From Terramyces sp. JEL0728 (taxonomy: Eukaryota > Chytridiomycota > Chytridiomycetes > Rhizophydiales > Terramycetaceae): a stretch of 16,696 nt of DNA. Shown piece after piece: positions 1 to 9,193 of the stretch. The notes below the pieces were generated by a model, which saw only the letters and a list, made by a program, of their open reading frames with translations, ran no database searches and was not told the DNA's origin. The DNA is taken from assembly GCA_027603945.1 (NCBI GenBank), contig JADIIU010000198.1, positions 1-16,696 of the forward strand. The letters run 5' to 3'. Both the position numbers and the translations under genes were made by a program. How positions within the stretch are numbered: the stretch's first letter is position 1; each line of letters opens with the position of its first letter.

Positions 1-14
1 CATCATACAATAAA

Positions 15-1121
15 ATGAAATTCCTTGCAGCTGCTACTCTTGTCTCAATGGCTTTGGCAACCACCAAGCCAAACAATGTCCACCACCTTTCTCGCCCACA
101 CAACTCTGCTGGTATTCAAAATGCTGCAGCTCCAGCTGGTGCAAAGTTGACTTACTACGGTGGTCCAGTTATCTCCAACGTCAAGGTATTCACCATCTTC
201 TGGGGAGGACAATCCAAGGTTCAATACGCTTCTCAAATCAACCAATTCTACACTGGTGTAACCGACTCTGCATTGTTTGACATGTTGTCGCAATACAACA
301 CTCAAACTCAATCCATTGGACGTGGCAGCTTTATCGGATCCTACGACTACACTGGTGCAGCAACTGGAACCCTTGACGATTCCACTTTGCAAACCACTCT
401 CAAGAGCTTGATCTCATCTGGAAAAGTCCCTGCTGCAGATGCAAACACCTATTATGCAATCCACTTTGCTCCAGGTATTTCCATCACCATGCAAGGTAGC
501 AGCTCGTGCCAAGAATTCTGTGCCTACCACGGAACCATCCAAAACGGCTCTGGATACATCTACTACGGTATCATCCCAGATCAAGGTGGAAACTGTGCTG
601 GCGGATGTGGTTCTGACTCTAACCCATTCAACAACTTGTGCTCAGTCTCGTCGCACGAATTGATCGAAGCCACTACTGATCCTGCTGTCGGTTTGGCTAC
701 TGGCAACTCTTCGCCATTGGCATGGTACGATTCCAAGAATGGAGAAATTGGAGACATCTGCAATGCCCAACAAGGAAAACTTGTTGGTGGAGACGGAAAC
801 ACCTACGTTGTCCAAGCTGAATTCTCCAACAAGGACAATGCATGTATCGTTCCAAAGTCTGTCCCTGTTGTCACCACCAAAGCTCCAACGTCTACCACCA
901 AGGCTCCAACTTCCACCACCAACAATCCAGTCACCGCTACTGCCAAGCCAACTTCTCCTCCAACCTGTGTTCACGACAAGTGTGCTACCGGTGTCAAACT
1001 CACCAGCTCTTGCGACTCTTGCGTTTCCAAGATCATCGCCCAGGACAGCTACTGTGGAGCAACCAAATGGGACTCTGTCTGTGTCGGAGAAGTCAAGTCC
1101 ATCTGTGGAATCACTTGCTAA
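15..1121 (+). CDS. Secreted EXORDIUM/phosphate-induced-like protein with Cys-rich tail
   Basis: A 368-residue intronless protein. Residues 1-16 form a typical signal peptide (MKF followed by a hydrophobic Ala/Leu run), so it is probably exported. Residues about 46-280 resemble the EXORDIUM/phosphate-induced-1 family: an early YYGGPVISN segment, SSHELIEATTDP at 212-223, then AWYD and GEIGDIC at 243-249, in the same order as the family's HELAE..TNP...AWY...EIADLC block. His214 and Glu215 recall a zinc-binding HE pair, but catalysis is not established. A Thr/Pro linker (about 287-316) carries two TTKAPTS repeats, likely O-glycosylated. A tail with eight Cys (318-368) follows, which may be a small disulphide or binding module. 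AATAAA lies 11 bases after the stop. It could be a cell-wall or host-surface protein; the exact role is unknown. The start is the first ATG and sits directly before the signal peptide. Confidence 0.85.
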   Translation: MKFLAAATLVSMALATTKPNNVHHLSRPHNSAGIQNAAAPAGAKLTYYGGPVISNVKVFTIFWGGQSKVQYASQINQFYTGVTDSALFDMLSQYNTQTQSIGRGSFIGSYDYTGAATGTLDDSTLQTTLKSLISSGKVPAADANTYYAIHFAPGISITMQGSSSCQEFCAYHGTIQNGSGYIYYGIIPDQGGNCAGGCGSDSNPFNNLCSVSSHELIEATTDPAVGLATGNSSPLAWYDSKNGEIGDICNAQQGKLVGGDGNTYVVQAEFSNKDNACIVPKSVPVVTTKAPTSTTKAPTSTTNNPVTATAKPTSPPTCVHDKCATGVKLTSSCDSCVSKIIAQDSYCGATKWDSVCVGEVKSICGITC

Positions 1122-1207
1122 TTGTTTCATTAATAAACAATCATCAACTAGAGATATTGGATGCTGTCTTGGCAAGCAGAGGCAATTTGATTGTATAACT
1201 ATTTTAT
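1122..1207. terminator. Convergent 3' ends with opposing poly(A) signals
   Basis: This gap of 86 bp separates the stop codons of two convergent genes. AATAAA at 1132-1137 serves the plus-strand gene. On the minus strand AATAAA at 1203-1208 shares one base with the SRP68 stop codon (1208-1210). The two transcripts probably end within each other's 3' regions. Confidence 0.6.
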
Positions 1208-2768
1208 TTAAAACAATCCAAAGAATCCTTTCTTCTTGGTTTCAAATATGCCAACACGCTTATCTCTAGCCAAATTTTCTACAGGGAATTCCAACAAGTC
1301 ATATCCCAAATCATAAAAGATTGGTTTGTTAATAACTGGCTTGAGACTGATTTGGAAATCGACCAGCGTCGGTACAGATTCAATCACACTTGCCTTTTTC
1401 AAGTTCAACACATTCGGTTTGTTTAGATTTGCAAGTGAGGAAGTGATATTAAGATCTCGAGTGTAGACATATTTGCTGTATAACTGGCAGGTCAAGTATT
1501 GCACTTTTAACTGCAGTTGGTCAATTTTTGGCTGGATTTCTTGGATCAAATCATCGACAATCATTTCTTGTTTAATATCTTCAATCAAAGCTTGACTTTG
1601 ATCCAACAGTGCTTTAGCCTTACTGAATTCATTCTTTTCAAGGTACATTTTTGAAAAAAGAGCTTTTCTGGATTAGAATAATTTACTTTAAACTGGTAAG
1701 ATACTTTTCTTGGATTTCTTTGAAAACAATGAAATTTGAATCTTGTTGAATGTCGTCATATTCCTTTAACCCTTTGATGGTTTGCAGTACAAGCTTAATT
1801 GACTCTACGGTGTCTAGAGATTCAATTAAAAACAGGTTTCTAGTGATTGTCATATTTACTCTTTCGGTAACTACATAGGCATACAGATTGTTCAAGTTTT
1901 CAATTAATTCAGTTGTTTTTGTTGATGTTGCAATTTCGGCAGCTTTCTGAGGTTAACAACAGCTACCAAGCCAGAATCCAACTCGGTTTTCACTAAGGTA
2001 GTCAATTCCCAATACAGCCCAATAATCTTATCAAACAAATCATTCGTAGGCTGGTCCAAATGCCCTACCAAGTTGTGAATGGTCAACTTCATTTCCATTA
2101 CTTCCCGGTCAACGACAATTTCCTGGTGTCTCCAAACGAATGATTCCTGCTGTATTTCATTTTGCAGCGTTTTCTACCATTAGATATATTCTATAAATGA
2201 GATTTAGGCTTTGTTTCCATGGCTAAATATCCAGAACAGACTTACCGATATCAACTTTTGTAATTCGCCGGTAACCGAATTCTTCAATTCAAGCAAATCC
2301 TCCAATGAATGCCCTTCTTGATATGCGCAATATCTGATCATTGGTTCAATTTCTTCAATCTTCTGTTGGCACAAGGTCTTTTCTAATCCTTTTGATTCAC
2401 TTTCTAGTCCACCATAAATTTCCAATTGCTTTTGGTATTCCACCATTGCTTGTCCAAACTGATTTTGGTGAAAAAGTAATTCAGCCGACAATCCAGTAGT
2501 ATACGCAATTTGATGATCGCTTGGTTCAATCAAAAGTGAAATTCGATACGCTTTACGCAATCTCTTTATGCCGTGCAATCGTTTTCGCGATTCTTGTTAG
2601 TGATTACTTACCCTGAGTTGCAAAATCGATTTGTGCATTTGCCCACGCTCTTTCAGCTTGGTAAAGCGCTGTCTTTTTCTTTTTACAGTAGTTGGCATAT
2701 CGCTTATGATCAGAGTGTCGTAATCCATGTTCCAATCGACTGCTTGAAATTTGCTCCAACAATGACAT
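1208..2768 (-). CDS. SRP68: Signal recognition particle subunit SRP68 (5 exons)
   Basis: SRP68 binds SRP RNA with SRP72 and supports co-translational ER targeting. Exons (minus strand): 2768-2612, 2592-2246, 2173-1967, 1946-1687, 1667-1208, giving 476 residues. Introns are 19, 72, 20 and 19 nt. Family blocks in order: LEHGLRHSDHKRYANYC (RNA-binding N-terminus), QAERAWANAQ, RKRLHGIKRLRKA, EEIEPMIRYCAYQEG, FVWRHQEIVV, NNLYAYVV, and the C-terminal KPIFYDLGYDLLEFP...KKGFFGLF. Each junction was set by restoring frame and family continuity; the first joins AQIDFATQ to ESRKRLHG. The start ATG at 2768 begins MSLLEQISS. About 30-40 residues present in animal SRP68 between the YCxRR block and the AERAW block are missing here, so the RNA-binding domain is shortened. 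The gene is head to head with an SR-protein kinase. Confidence 0.9.
2174..2245 (-). other. SRP68: 72-nt SRP68 intron, the only long intron in the window
   Basis: The intron starts GTAAGT and ends CTAATGGTAG. Removing it joins GELQKLIS to KTLQNEIQQESFVWR, matching the spacing in animal SRP68. It contains no second usable GT, so it cannot be split into two 19-20-nt introns. Its length is a multiple of three, but it carries an in-frame TAA. Confidence 0.7.
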
Positions 2769-2795
2769 TTAAAAAAAGCAAGAAAATTTTTTGTA
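2769..2795. promoter_or_regulatory. 27-bp spacer between divergent start codons (SRP68 / SRPK)
   Basis: Only 27 bases separate the ATG of SRP68 (2768-2766, minus) from the ATG of the SR-protein kinase (2796-2798, plus). The stretch is A/T-rich with an A7 run and a T-rich run. There is no room for two separate promoters and 5' UTRs, so transcription probably starts inside, or bidirectionally from, the neighbouring coding sequence. That is inference. Confidence 0.6.
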
Positions 2796-4591
2796 ATGTC
2801 AAACAAGATTCAGTTTAAAGCCCTGAACGCTTTGAAGCAGAAACTGATGAAGAACAACTCGAAAAAAGAGGATGACGAGTATGAAGACGACGAGGATGAC
2901 GAAGAAGACCCACAAGATTACAAAAAAGGTATTTATCACTGATGGAGGTGGTTATCATCCTGTGAATATTGGTGATCGTTACAACAAGAGATACAAAGTA
3001 TTGAGGAAGCTGGGGTGGTAAATAATAGTAATCCAGGGGCCATTTTTCGACTGTCTGGCTGGCAAAAGACGAACAAAAGAACATTCCTGTTGCTTTAAAG
3101 ATTGTGAAATCCGCCAGGAATTATACAGAAACAGCACTGGATGAAATAAAATTGCTGGAAAAGGTAGCGAGTGGAGTAAATGGTTATGTCGTGCTGATGT
3201 ATGACTCGTTCAAAATATCAGGTCCAAACGGAAACCATATCGCAATGTCATTTGAAGTCTTGGGGCCAAATTTATTGTCAATGATTAAAAAGTACAACCA
3301 CAAGGGAATACCTGTGCCGATAGTAAAACGAATTTCAAAGCAAATCTTGCTTGGATTGGACTATTTACACGAAAATTGCGGTATCATTCATACCGATCTC
3401 AAGCCAGAGAATGTTTTAATCCAGATAAATGTGGATGAAACGCTTAAGCAACAGGGAATTTATGAATTGGTGTATCCTAAAGTTACAATCGCTGTTCCAG
3501 AAACACCTCCTGAAAAACGACAACTACAGGAAGTTGCAGTGAAATTGGGAAATGAAGTATTGGTTGACAGCGACAAAAATGTAGAATTGGGCGAAATCGC
3601 CAATGAAAAACCAATGACTGCAAATCAAAAAAAGAAACAAAAGTACAAACTAAAGAAACAACAGAAAAAACAGGATTCGGGAGATATACTGGAAGACTAT
3701 GGGCTTCCAAAAGAAATCCCGCTTGAGGAGCTTGTTGTTCCGGTAATGACAGAAATAGAAACAAAAGAGCTGCTACATTTAGATGCACCAGAGTTAGACA
3801 AAGATCAGGAAACTCGGCAAGATGACGAAATGGAAGTGGAGAGTGTATCGTCGGATATATTGGATCAATTAGATACACCGCAAAGGCCGCCGCTGGGGCA
3901 TAAAACGCTGTCAAATATGGGTATAATATACCGTCCACATGAAACTCCTCAAACACCACCTCACGTATCAAGAAGACTAGAAACAGAAGAACCGCATGTA
4001 GAAAGAGAGGATGCTCCGATCCAGGTGGAAGAGCCATATGACTCTGTCAAAGTGAAAATAGCAGATTTAGGAAATGCTTGTTGGGTACACAAACATTTCA
4101 CCAATGATATCCAAACAAGACAATACAGATCACCCGAGGTCATATTAGGAATAAAATACCATACAAGTGCAGATATATGGTCACTTGGATGTATTGTATT
4201 TGAACTGCTGACTGGTGAGTTTCTATTTGATCCTAAATCTGGTGGAAAGTACAACAAGGACGATGGTAAATATTTTTTAAAGTAGATCATATTGCGCAGA
4301 TTATAGAACTGATAGGGCACTTTCCAAAATCGTTTTCACAGTCTGGTAAATACTCTCGAGAAATATTCAACAAAAAAGGAGAATTAAAACATATAAGCTC
4401 CCTAAGAGCTTGGACCTTGGCTGAAGTATTTTGCGAAAAGTATCATTTTGACAAAGTGGAGGGTCAGGAAATGTCGGATTTCATTCTACCATTGATCAGA
4501 GTGGTTCCAGCTGATAGGTAAGCGTTAATTAATTAGAAAAACTGCGAAACAAATGGTTGATCATGAATGGATTAAAGAAGTCCTCTTATAA
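2796..4591 (+). CDS. SRPK: SR-protein kinase (SRPK/Dsk1/Sky1 family), 5 exons
   Basis: SRPKs phosphorylate Arg/Ser-rich splicing factors. Exons 2796-2928, 2948-3017, 3037-4265, 4286-4517, 4537-4591; introns 19, 19, 20 and 19 nt; 572 residues. An acidic N-terminus leads to the SRPK hallmark DYKKGGYHPVNIGDRYN. Then come the P-loop GWGHFSTVW (67-75), VALK with Lys89, KSARNYTETALDEIKLL, and the catalytic HTDLKPEN (Asp188). A spacer of about 200 residues follows, containing a Lys-rich NLS-like run and several TP sites. Kinase activity resumes with ADLGNACW (411-413 is DLG, normal for SRPK), TRQYRSPEVILG and DIWSLGC. The split kinase with a long spacer is typical of the family. The first two introns split the start of the kinase domain and the P-loop. 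The third could be 17 nt, but 20 nt restores KDDDHIAQIIELIG, like family members. AATAAA shares two bases with the TAA stop. Confidence 0.93.
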
Positions 4592-4595
4592 TAAA
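4590..4595 (+). terminator. AATAAA overlapping the SRPK stop codon
   Basis: The last two bases of the TAA stop (4589-4591) are the first two of AATAAA, so the 3' UTR must be very short. The context TTATAATAAAT also occurs at the stop of the glucosidase II beta gene. Confidence 0.6.
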
Positions 4596-4601
4596 TGAAT
4601 G

Positions 4602-4843
4602 TTAATCTATCTGTGTTGCTTCAACTGATATTAATATGATCTGGTTCCCAACTGAATTATCTTGGAGAAACACAAAGTAATAGTGATTCTGTACTGAAAG
4701 CTTACCAAGAAATTTAGAAATGTTTGAATTGCGTCTTTTGCGATATACTGCAATTACATTCGAATCCATCTGCAACCAATCAGGGGATGTGTCCAGAAGC
4801 AATTGTAAGGTTTTAAATTTTCCACGACAAAATGATCAGATTC
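4602..4843 (-). pseudogene. Possible truncated Cdt1-like C-terminal fragment
   Basis: A minus-strand open frame of about 80 codons fills the SRPK-glucosidase II beta gap and overlaps the latter's first codons. Its start, HFVVENLKTLQLLLDTSPDWLQ then VIAVYRKR, resembles the end of the Cdt1 C-terminal winged helix (pattern ..LLLLSELLPDWL...YVKLDK). A GTAAGC site inside could splice a 17-nt intron, or the frame can be read through. There is no ATG before the similar block, a stop lies just upstream, and the upstream DNA belongs to a sound plus-strand gene. If real, it is a broken 3' remnant. The resemblance is recalled, not computed, and chance is possible. Confidence 0.27.
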
Positions 4844-6221
4844 CTAATCTTGCTAGGAGCGGTGATTTCAAAATGCACTGTCCCAGAATCATTCATTAAC
4901 GACGATTACTGTGACTGTCCAGATGGGTCCGACGAACCATTGACCAATGCATGCCCTAATACAAAATTCACTTGCAAAAACATTCATCACATACCAATAG
5001 AAATACGTTCAAACAGATTATTTGATTCGATATGTGACTGCTGTGACGGTAGTGATGAACTACCTGGAGTTTGCCCTGATACTTGTCCTCAGATACACGA
5101 ACAATACTTGCACAAATTAAAGGCAGAAAAGGACCGAAAAGAGCTTGGATTGAAATTAAAGGGAGAAATGATGGCTTCGGCAAGTAAAAAGTTTGATGAA
5201 AAGCTAGTAACAGCAAAGAAGAAAGAGATTGAAGCCATAAAGCACATGCAGGAGCGAATTCAGCCGTACCTCGACCTGGTTGATTTGTTTGCAAGTGAGA
5301 AACAAATGTATTTGGACAAGAAATACAAGGAATCTCCTGAATATGAAATCAAGGAACTGAAGAGGGAAAAGGAGGATTTAGAAAAAAGTCTTCGTGAATC
5401 AGAAACGGAAATCAAAGAAAGAGAGAAAATCATATTGAAATTGGTTGAAATGGTAAAGAATGGCACCAAAGAAGGCGTCGAAGATATTGAAAAAGAGTTT
5501 GCCGAAGAGGAAACAATCGCGGAAGAAGAGGTAGCCATTGCAGAAGAAGAGGAAGAATTGCCCCTCGATCACAGATTTGATTTCTCTTATTTAGATACCA
5601 ACGAATTATGCAGAGATCCTTCGATGCCCTTATCTACATGCATCAGCGAAACAGCTGGAAACCTGTTTTCCCTTGCCTACAATTCTATTACTATCCGGCC
5701 TCTCTACAACTGGCATGGTTACCGTAAAATCTATAACTACTTGCAATATCTGTTAAAATCCAAGTTCAGTTTATCAAATACAGAAGCAATCAAGAGCAAA
5801 AAACAGCAATACGAAGATGAAATCAAAAATATCGAGCAGGAAATTCAAGAAATTGAAAAGACTTTCAACATTGATTTTGGTAGAGACAAGGAATACATGG
5901 CACTGTACGACGAATGCATATCATTGAAAACTCCAGAATATGAATACAAATTATGCTTTTTCAAAGACGCCAAACAAATCCAAGGACACAATGAGGTGTC
6001 TCTCGGCAAGTTCAACAAATGGGAAGATGGTAAAATGATTTATGACAACGGATTAAGTTGCTGGAATGGGCCAAACAGATCCGTCAAGGTAAATTTTGGT
6101 AATGTAGGTTGTGCTTGAATGTGATTTGAAAACTCGACTGCTAAAAGTCAGCGAGCCAGAGAAATGTGAATATGAAATGATTGTTGGCACTCCTGCCAAA
6201 TGTAGCCATGATGAATTATAA
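4832..6221 (+). CDS. GTB1: Glucosidase II beta subunit (PRKCSH/Gtb1-like), HDEL, 2 exons
   Basis: This non-catalytic subunit holds glucosidase II alpha in the ER and recognises mannose on N-glycans during calnexin-cycle trimming. Exons 4832-6088 and 6108-6221 (19-nt intron) give 456 residues. In order: a signal peptide (about 1-14); two LDL-receptor-A-like repeats with calcium-site motifs NDDYCDCPDGSDEP and CDCCDGSDE; a long charged coiled coil (about 95-215); a Glu-rich stretch (about 220-242); a linker; and an MRH lectin domain from about 359 with Cys362, Cys375, Cys410 and the sugar-site motif GPNRS. The spliced last exon adds CEYEMIVGTPAKC and ends HDEL; without splicing the protein would stop early and lose HDEL, which strongly supports the intron. 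The N-terminus is shorter than usual: the GVS...FY segment before the first repeat is missing. AATAAA overlaps the stop. Confidence 0.93.
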
Positions 6222-6225
6222 TAAA
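6220..6225 (+). terminator. AATAAA overlapping the glucosidase II beta stop codon
   Basis: The signal shares two bases with TAA (6219-6221), directly after the HDEL codons. The arrangement is the same as at the SRPK gene. Confidence 0.6.
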
Positions 6226-6311
6226 TAGTGGTGCCTACGCTCCGGCTGTCTTTCGACCAAGGTCAGTTTACCTGGATGAAATTATCCATAAACTTTTTTG
6301 CAAAAAAAGAA

Positions 6312-6579
6312 ATGGGAAATGGAGCAAAAGCTGCAATGAAAAGGGAGCGCAATGCCAAAGACCAAAAGGCAGGAGGCAAATCACAAGCGAAATCAGTAAT
6401 AATCTCTAATACCAGAACTTGGCAGCGATGAATGTGAAATGCGCAATCTGCATGCAAACTTTCTTGCAAACAGTAAAGAGAAAAGGGTTGGAAGAGCATG
6501 TGAATGCCAAAGTAATTTTATTTAATGTTAGCATGCTGGCAAGGACGTTGCAGCTTGTTTCCCAAATTTCACCGATTAA
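6312..6579 (+). CDS. Small C2H2 zinc-finger protein, ZNF706/At2g23090-like (3 exons)
   Basis: A 75-residue protein made from exons 6312-6395, 6416-6511 and 6532-6579, with two 20-nt introns. The N-terminus MGNGAKAAMKRERNAKDQKAG matches the basic, helix-forming 4F5/SERF-like leader of this family. The single zinc finger is Cys37-X2-Cys40-X15-His56-X4-His61 within KCAICMQTF and EHVNAKHAGK, and the end VAACFPNF is also typical. The second intron falls exactly between the two zinc-binding His codons, so an unspliced reading destroys the finger. The family is widespread in eukaryotes; its biochemical role is poorly known, with RNA, ribosome or protein-folding links suggested for relatives. The start is the first ATG giving the family's MGxG opening. 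No AATAAA was seen close to the stop. Confidence 0.88.
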
Positions 6580-6802
6580 TATATTCATAATACATTTCAT
6601 CTGCAATCATCGGTGATCGTCGTGAAAATATAATAATATCTTTGGTATATCAGAAAGTCGCTTATTCTGCAGTGAGAAATTGCACATACTTGGCCATAGA
6701 ACGCCTTTGCAGTGCGATCACAAATAGCCTGCCTTCATATTTCCAAATTCTTTTATTCTGGTGGTTGTCTGAAATCTCAAACTTTTTCCAAATCACCAGA
6801 AA

Positions 6803-9008
6803 ATGGACGCATATTCGTTTGTTTCACCGCAGAAATCACTAATACGATTTGCCAATCAAATAAACGTACTTGAAACTTCACCTAGGGATACGACTTGAAA
6901 GAAATAATAGGAAAAGGCGGATTTGGGATTGTTTATCGTGCATTATCAAAATCGTCCGGATCTCTAGGAAAACAAGTCGCCATTAAATTTGTAATGATTT
7001 ATTGACAAGATAAACAAATTGCAAATGAAAAAAGCGAATTTGACGAAACGAGTTGCCAACGAAGTTGAAATTCACTGGCAGCTGCGGCACTCATCAGTCC
7101 TCGAATTATACAACTATTTTGAAGATTCAGAGTACGTATATTTAGTGATGGAGTACTGCTCGAACGGAAATTTGTACGAATATCTCCAATCTGTCGGATA
7201 TCTAAAGGAAGAAAAAGTGCGCAGAGTAATGGAGCAATTGGTTGAAGGGTTGCTGTATTTACATTCCAATGGCATCATTCATAGAGATTTGAAGTTGTCA
7301 AATTTGTTGCTGACGGATTGTGGAAACTTGAAAATAGCTGATTTTGGATTGGCAGTGAAACTTAGTGATCCAGATGGCGAGCAAAAGACCATGTGCGGGA
7401 CTCCAAACTATGTAATACATTTTAATGTAGATTTCCCCTGAAATTGTTTCTAGGAACCCGTATGGCCTTTCTTCAGATGTCTGGGCTGTCGGGTGTTTAA
7501 TGGTTACATTGTTAACGGGATCTCCGCCATTCCAGGATGCAGCAGTAAAGAATACTTTGGACAAAGTGTCTAGAGTCGAATACACACTGCCAGACTTTTT
7601 ATCTCGGGAAGCCAAAGACCTGATTCGCAATATGCTGCAAAAAGTACTTTTTGTTAATACAGGATCCAAAAAAGAGACTTTTGTTGACAGAGATACAGAG
7701 ACATGTGTTTTTTAAACGACCATTTACTAATATCACTAATCAAATGTCAAACAAGTCGAATTCTGGAAAAAGTAGACCGATATTGGATGTTAATTCATCA
7801 AATATACTCGATCCACTGAATAACACACCAGTCAGAGAAAAAATGGTGCTGAAAAATACACCAGTGAGTAAAAGCCCTGCAGTGGATAGTTACAGACCTA
7901 CACCATATTCATATAATAATTCTGAAATATTGAAATCGTCGAAACCAAAACCGCTGACGGAATTTCAGTATTTCACTACAGAACGGCTATCTCCGCTGAT
8001 ACAGAAGACAAAATACGGAACAGTAGAGATACTGAAAACCTTGAATTTTATGCTGGATTTTTCTGGTGATGATGAATTAATGGTGATTACTTCCAACGGG
8101 TCCCAGATCCAACTTTTTAATAGACAGTATAGAGCAAATTTGGAGCCCGAGTATTCTAGAGAGTCTTACACAATATCACATTTACCTTCAAAGTATCACA
8201 AGAAATTGCGCTATGCGTGCAGGTTTGTTGACTTGGTTCGCTCCAAAACCCCAAAAGTATGTCTTTTTAACCCAGATTGTGTTTTACTCACCACAAGCCA
8301 AGTGCTCCTTGATGGAAAACAAACCAACGCCGGATTTTGATATGAATTTCTACAACAATATTAAAATCCATTCTTCAGGCTCGACAAAAACCTTAGTTTT
8401 TAAGATCCCGCAAAATCTAATATCGCAATATCCGACACAGAACGCAATTATCAAAGAAGGTGCGCTGATTTACCAGGTAGAACTAAAATCCAGCGAATTC
8501 AACATTGATCCATATTTTAAAGACTTGTTTAAACACGCGCAAGAGTGTCTACGACACTGTGTGGGCATAGAACAAGAATCGCAAAATGCAAAATTCCCAG
8601 TTATAATCAAATCGAATTCGCAGTACAATAGATCAGTGATAAGTAGACCAAACTCGCCGCCAACGTCGATTCACCCCACAAGTATCTCAAAATATTCCAT
8701 GTCGTCGTCCCGTAGACCGCCATTACCCAGTGCAAGCCAATCATCAGTTACATCAACAAAGCCCCAGTATCTTCGAGACATTGGTTGGTGTACACAACAG
8801 GACAAGATCTATTCGATGATGTTTCATGATGGTTCGCTGGTACTAGTGAACAGCAAAACGAAAACATTGAATTTTCAGTTTGAGAGTATCAATGAAGAGT
8901 AAATAGAACTAATTTAGGTATCTTATTGATAAAGATTTGCCCAAGAATGTCAAACAGAAATTAGTTTACTTTCCGAAATTTGTAGAGTTATTCCGATCTA
9001 ATATGTAA
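6803..9008 (+). CDS. PLK4: Polo-like kinase 4 (PLK4/SAK), 7 exons
   Basis: PLK4 triggers centriole/basal-body duplication. Exons 6803-6865, 6886-6990, 7010-7411, 7431-7643, 7663-8256, 8276-8898, 8918-9008; six introns of 20, 19, 19, 19, 19 and 19 nt; 696 residues. The kinase domain (about 23-280) has P-loop GKGGFGIV (30-37), Lys55, PLK4-like NEVEIHWQLRHSSVLELYNYFEDS, HRDLKLSN (Asp149), DFG (167-169), CGTPNYISPE and SSDVWAVGCL. After a short linker (about 80 residues) come the PLK4-type cryptic polo boxes: TEFQYFTTERLSPLI to about 455, and YSPQAKCSLMENKPTPDFDMNFYN to about 560. The third polo box at 620-696 (RDIGWCTQQDKIYS...FHDGSLVLV) needs the last intron: splicing adds YLIDKDLPKNVKQKL, as in PLK4. 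No DSG phosphodegron was found. The 223-bp gap before it (6580-6802) holds no gene I can support. Confidence 0.93.
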
Positions 9009-9041
9009 TCTTATTTAATAAATATTTAATAGTTGACATTT

Positions 9042-9146
9042 ATGGACACCGCGCCAATCACCACTATGAGAGCTACACGTATTGCTACTCTTAATTTGGC
9101 GAATCAGTTGCTCTCTAGATTTCCTGATGAAAGTAAATCACATTAG
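9042..9146 (+). other. Small upstream ORF (34 codons) before the TBC gene
   Basis: An ATG-started frame with a basic, amphipathic-looking peptide (RATRIATLNLANQLLSRFP) lies in the 185-bp gap between PLK4 and the TBC gene. It is not in frame with the TBC start at 9194, and I found no splice that joins them. It may be a regulatory upstream ORF, a tiny gene or chance. Confidence 0.25.
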
Positions 9147-9193
9147 GCTCTTCCATTTTTCTACAGCCCATTCTACTTTTTGCTTTTTCAATC

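Noticed and set aside
1208..2806. Five separate small minus-strand genes
   Set aside because: Removing 19-, 72-, 20- and 19-nt introns joins them into one SRP68 protein in the right order.
3483..4037. Long minus-strand ORF (184 codons) inside the SRPK gene
   Set aside because: It is antisense to the low-complexity spacer of the kinase, where stops are rare by composition. The plus strand carries the conserved kinase.
6662..6823. Minus-strand open frame of about 54 codons (ending SMAKYVQFLTAE), antisense to the start of PLK4
   Set aside because: It has no early ATG, it overlaps a well-supported start exon, and no family was recognised.
7019..8902. A truncated kinase gene followed by separate small genes, or a frameshifted pseudogene
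   Set aside because: Every break coincides with a 19-20-nt GT-AG segment of the same design, and splicing gives a complete PLK4. Random frameshifts would not show donor, branch and acceptor motifs.
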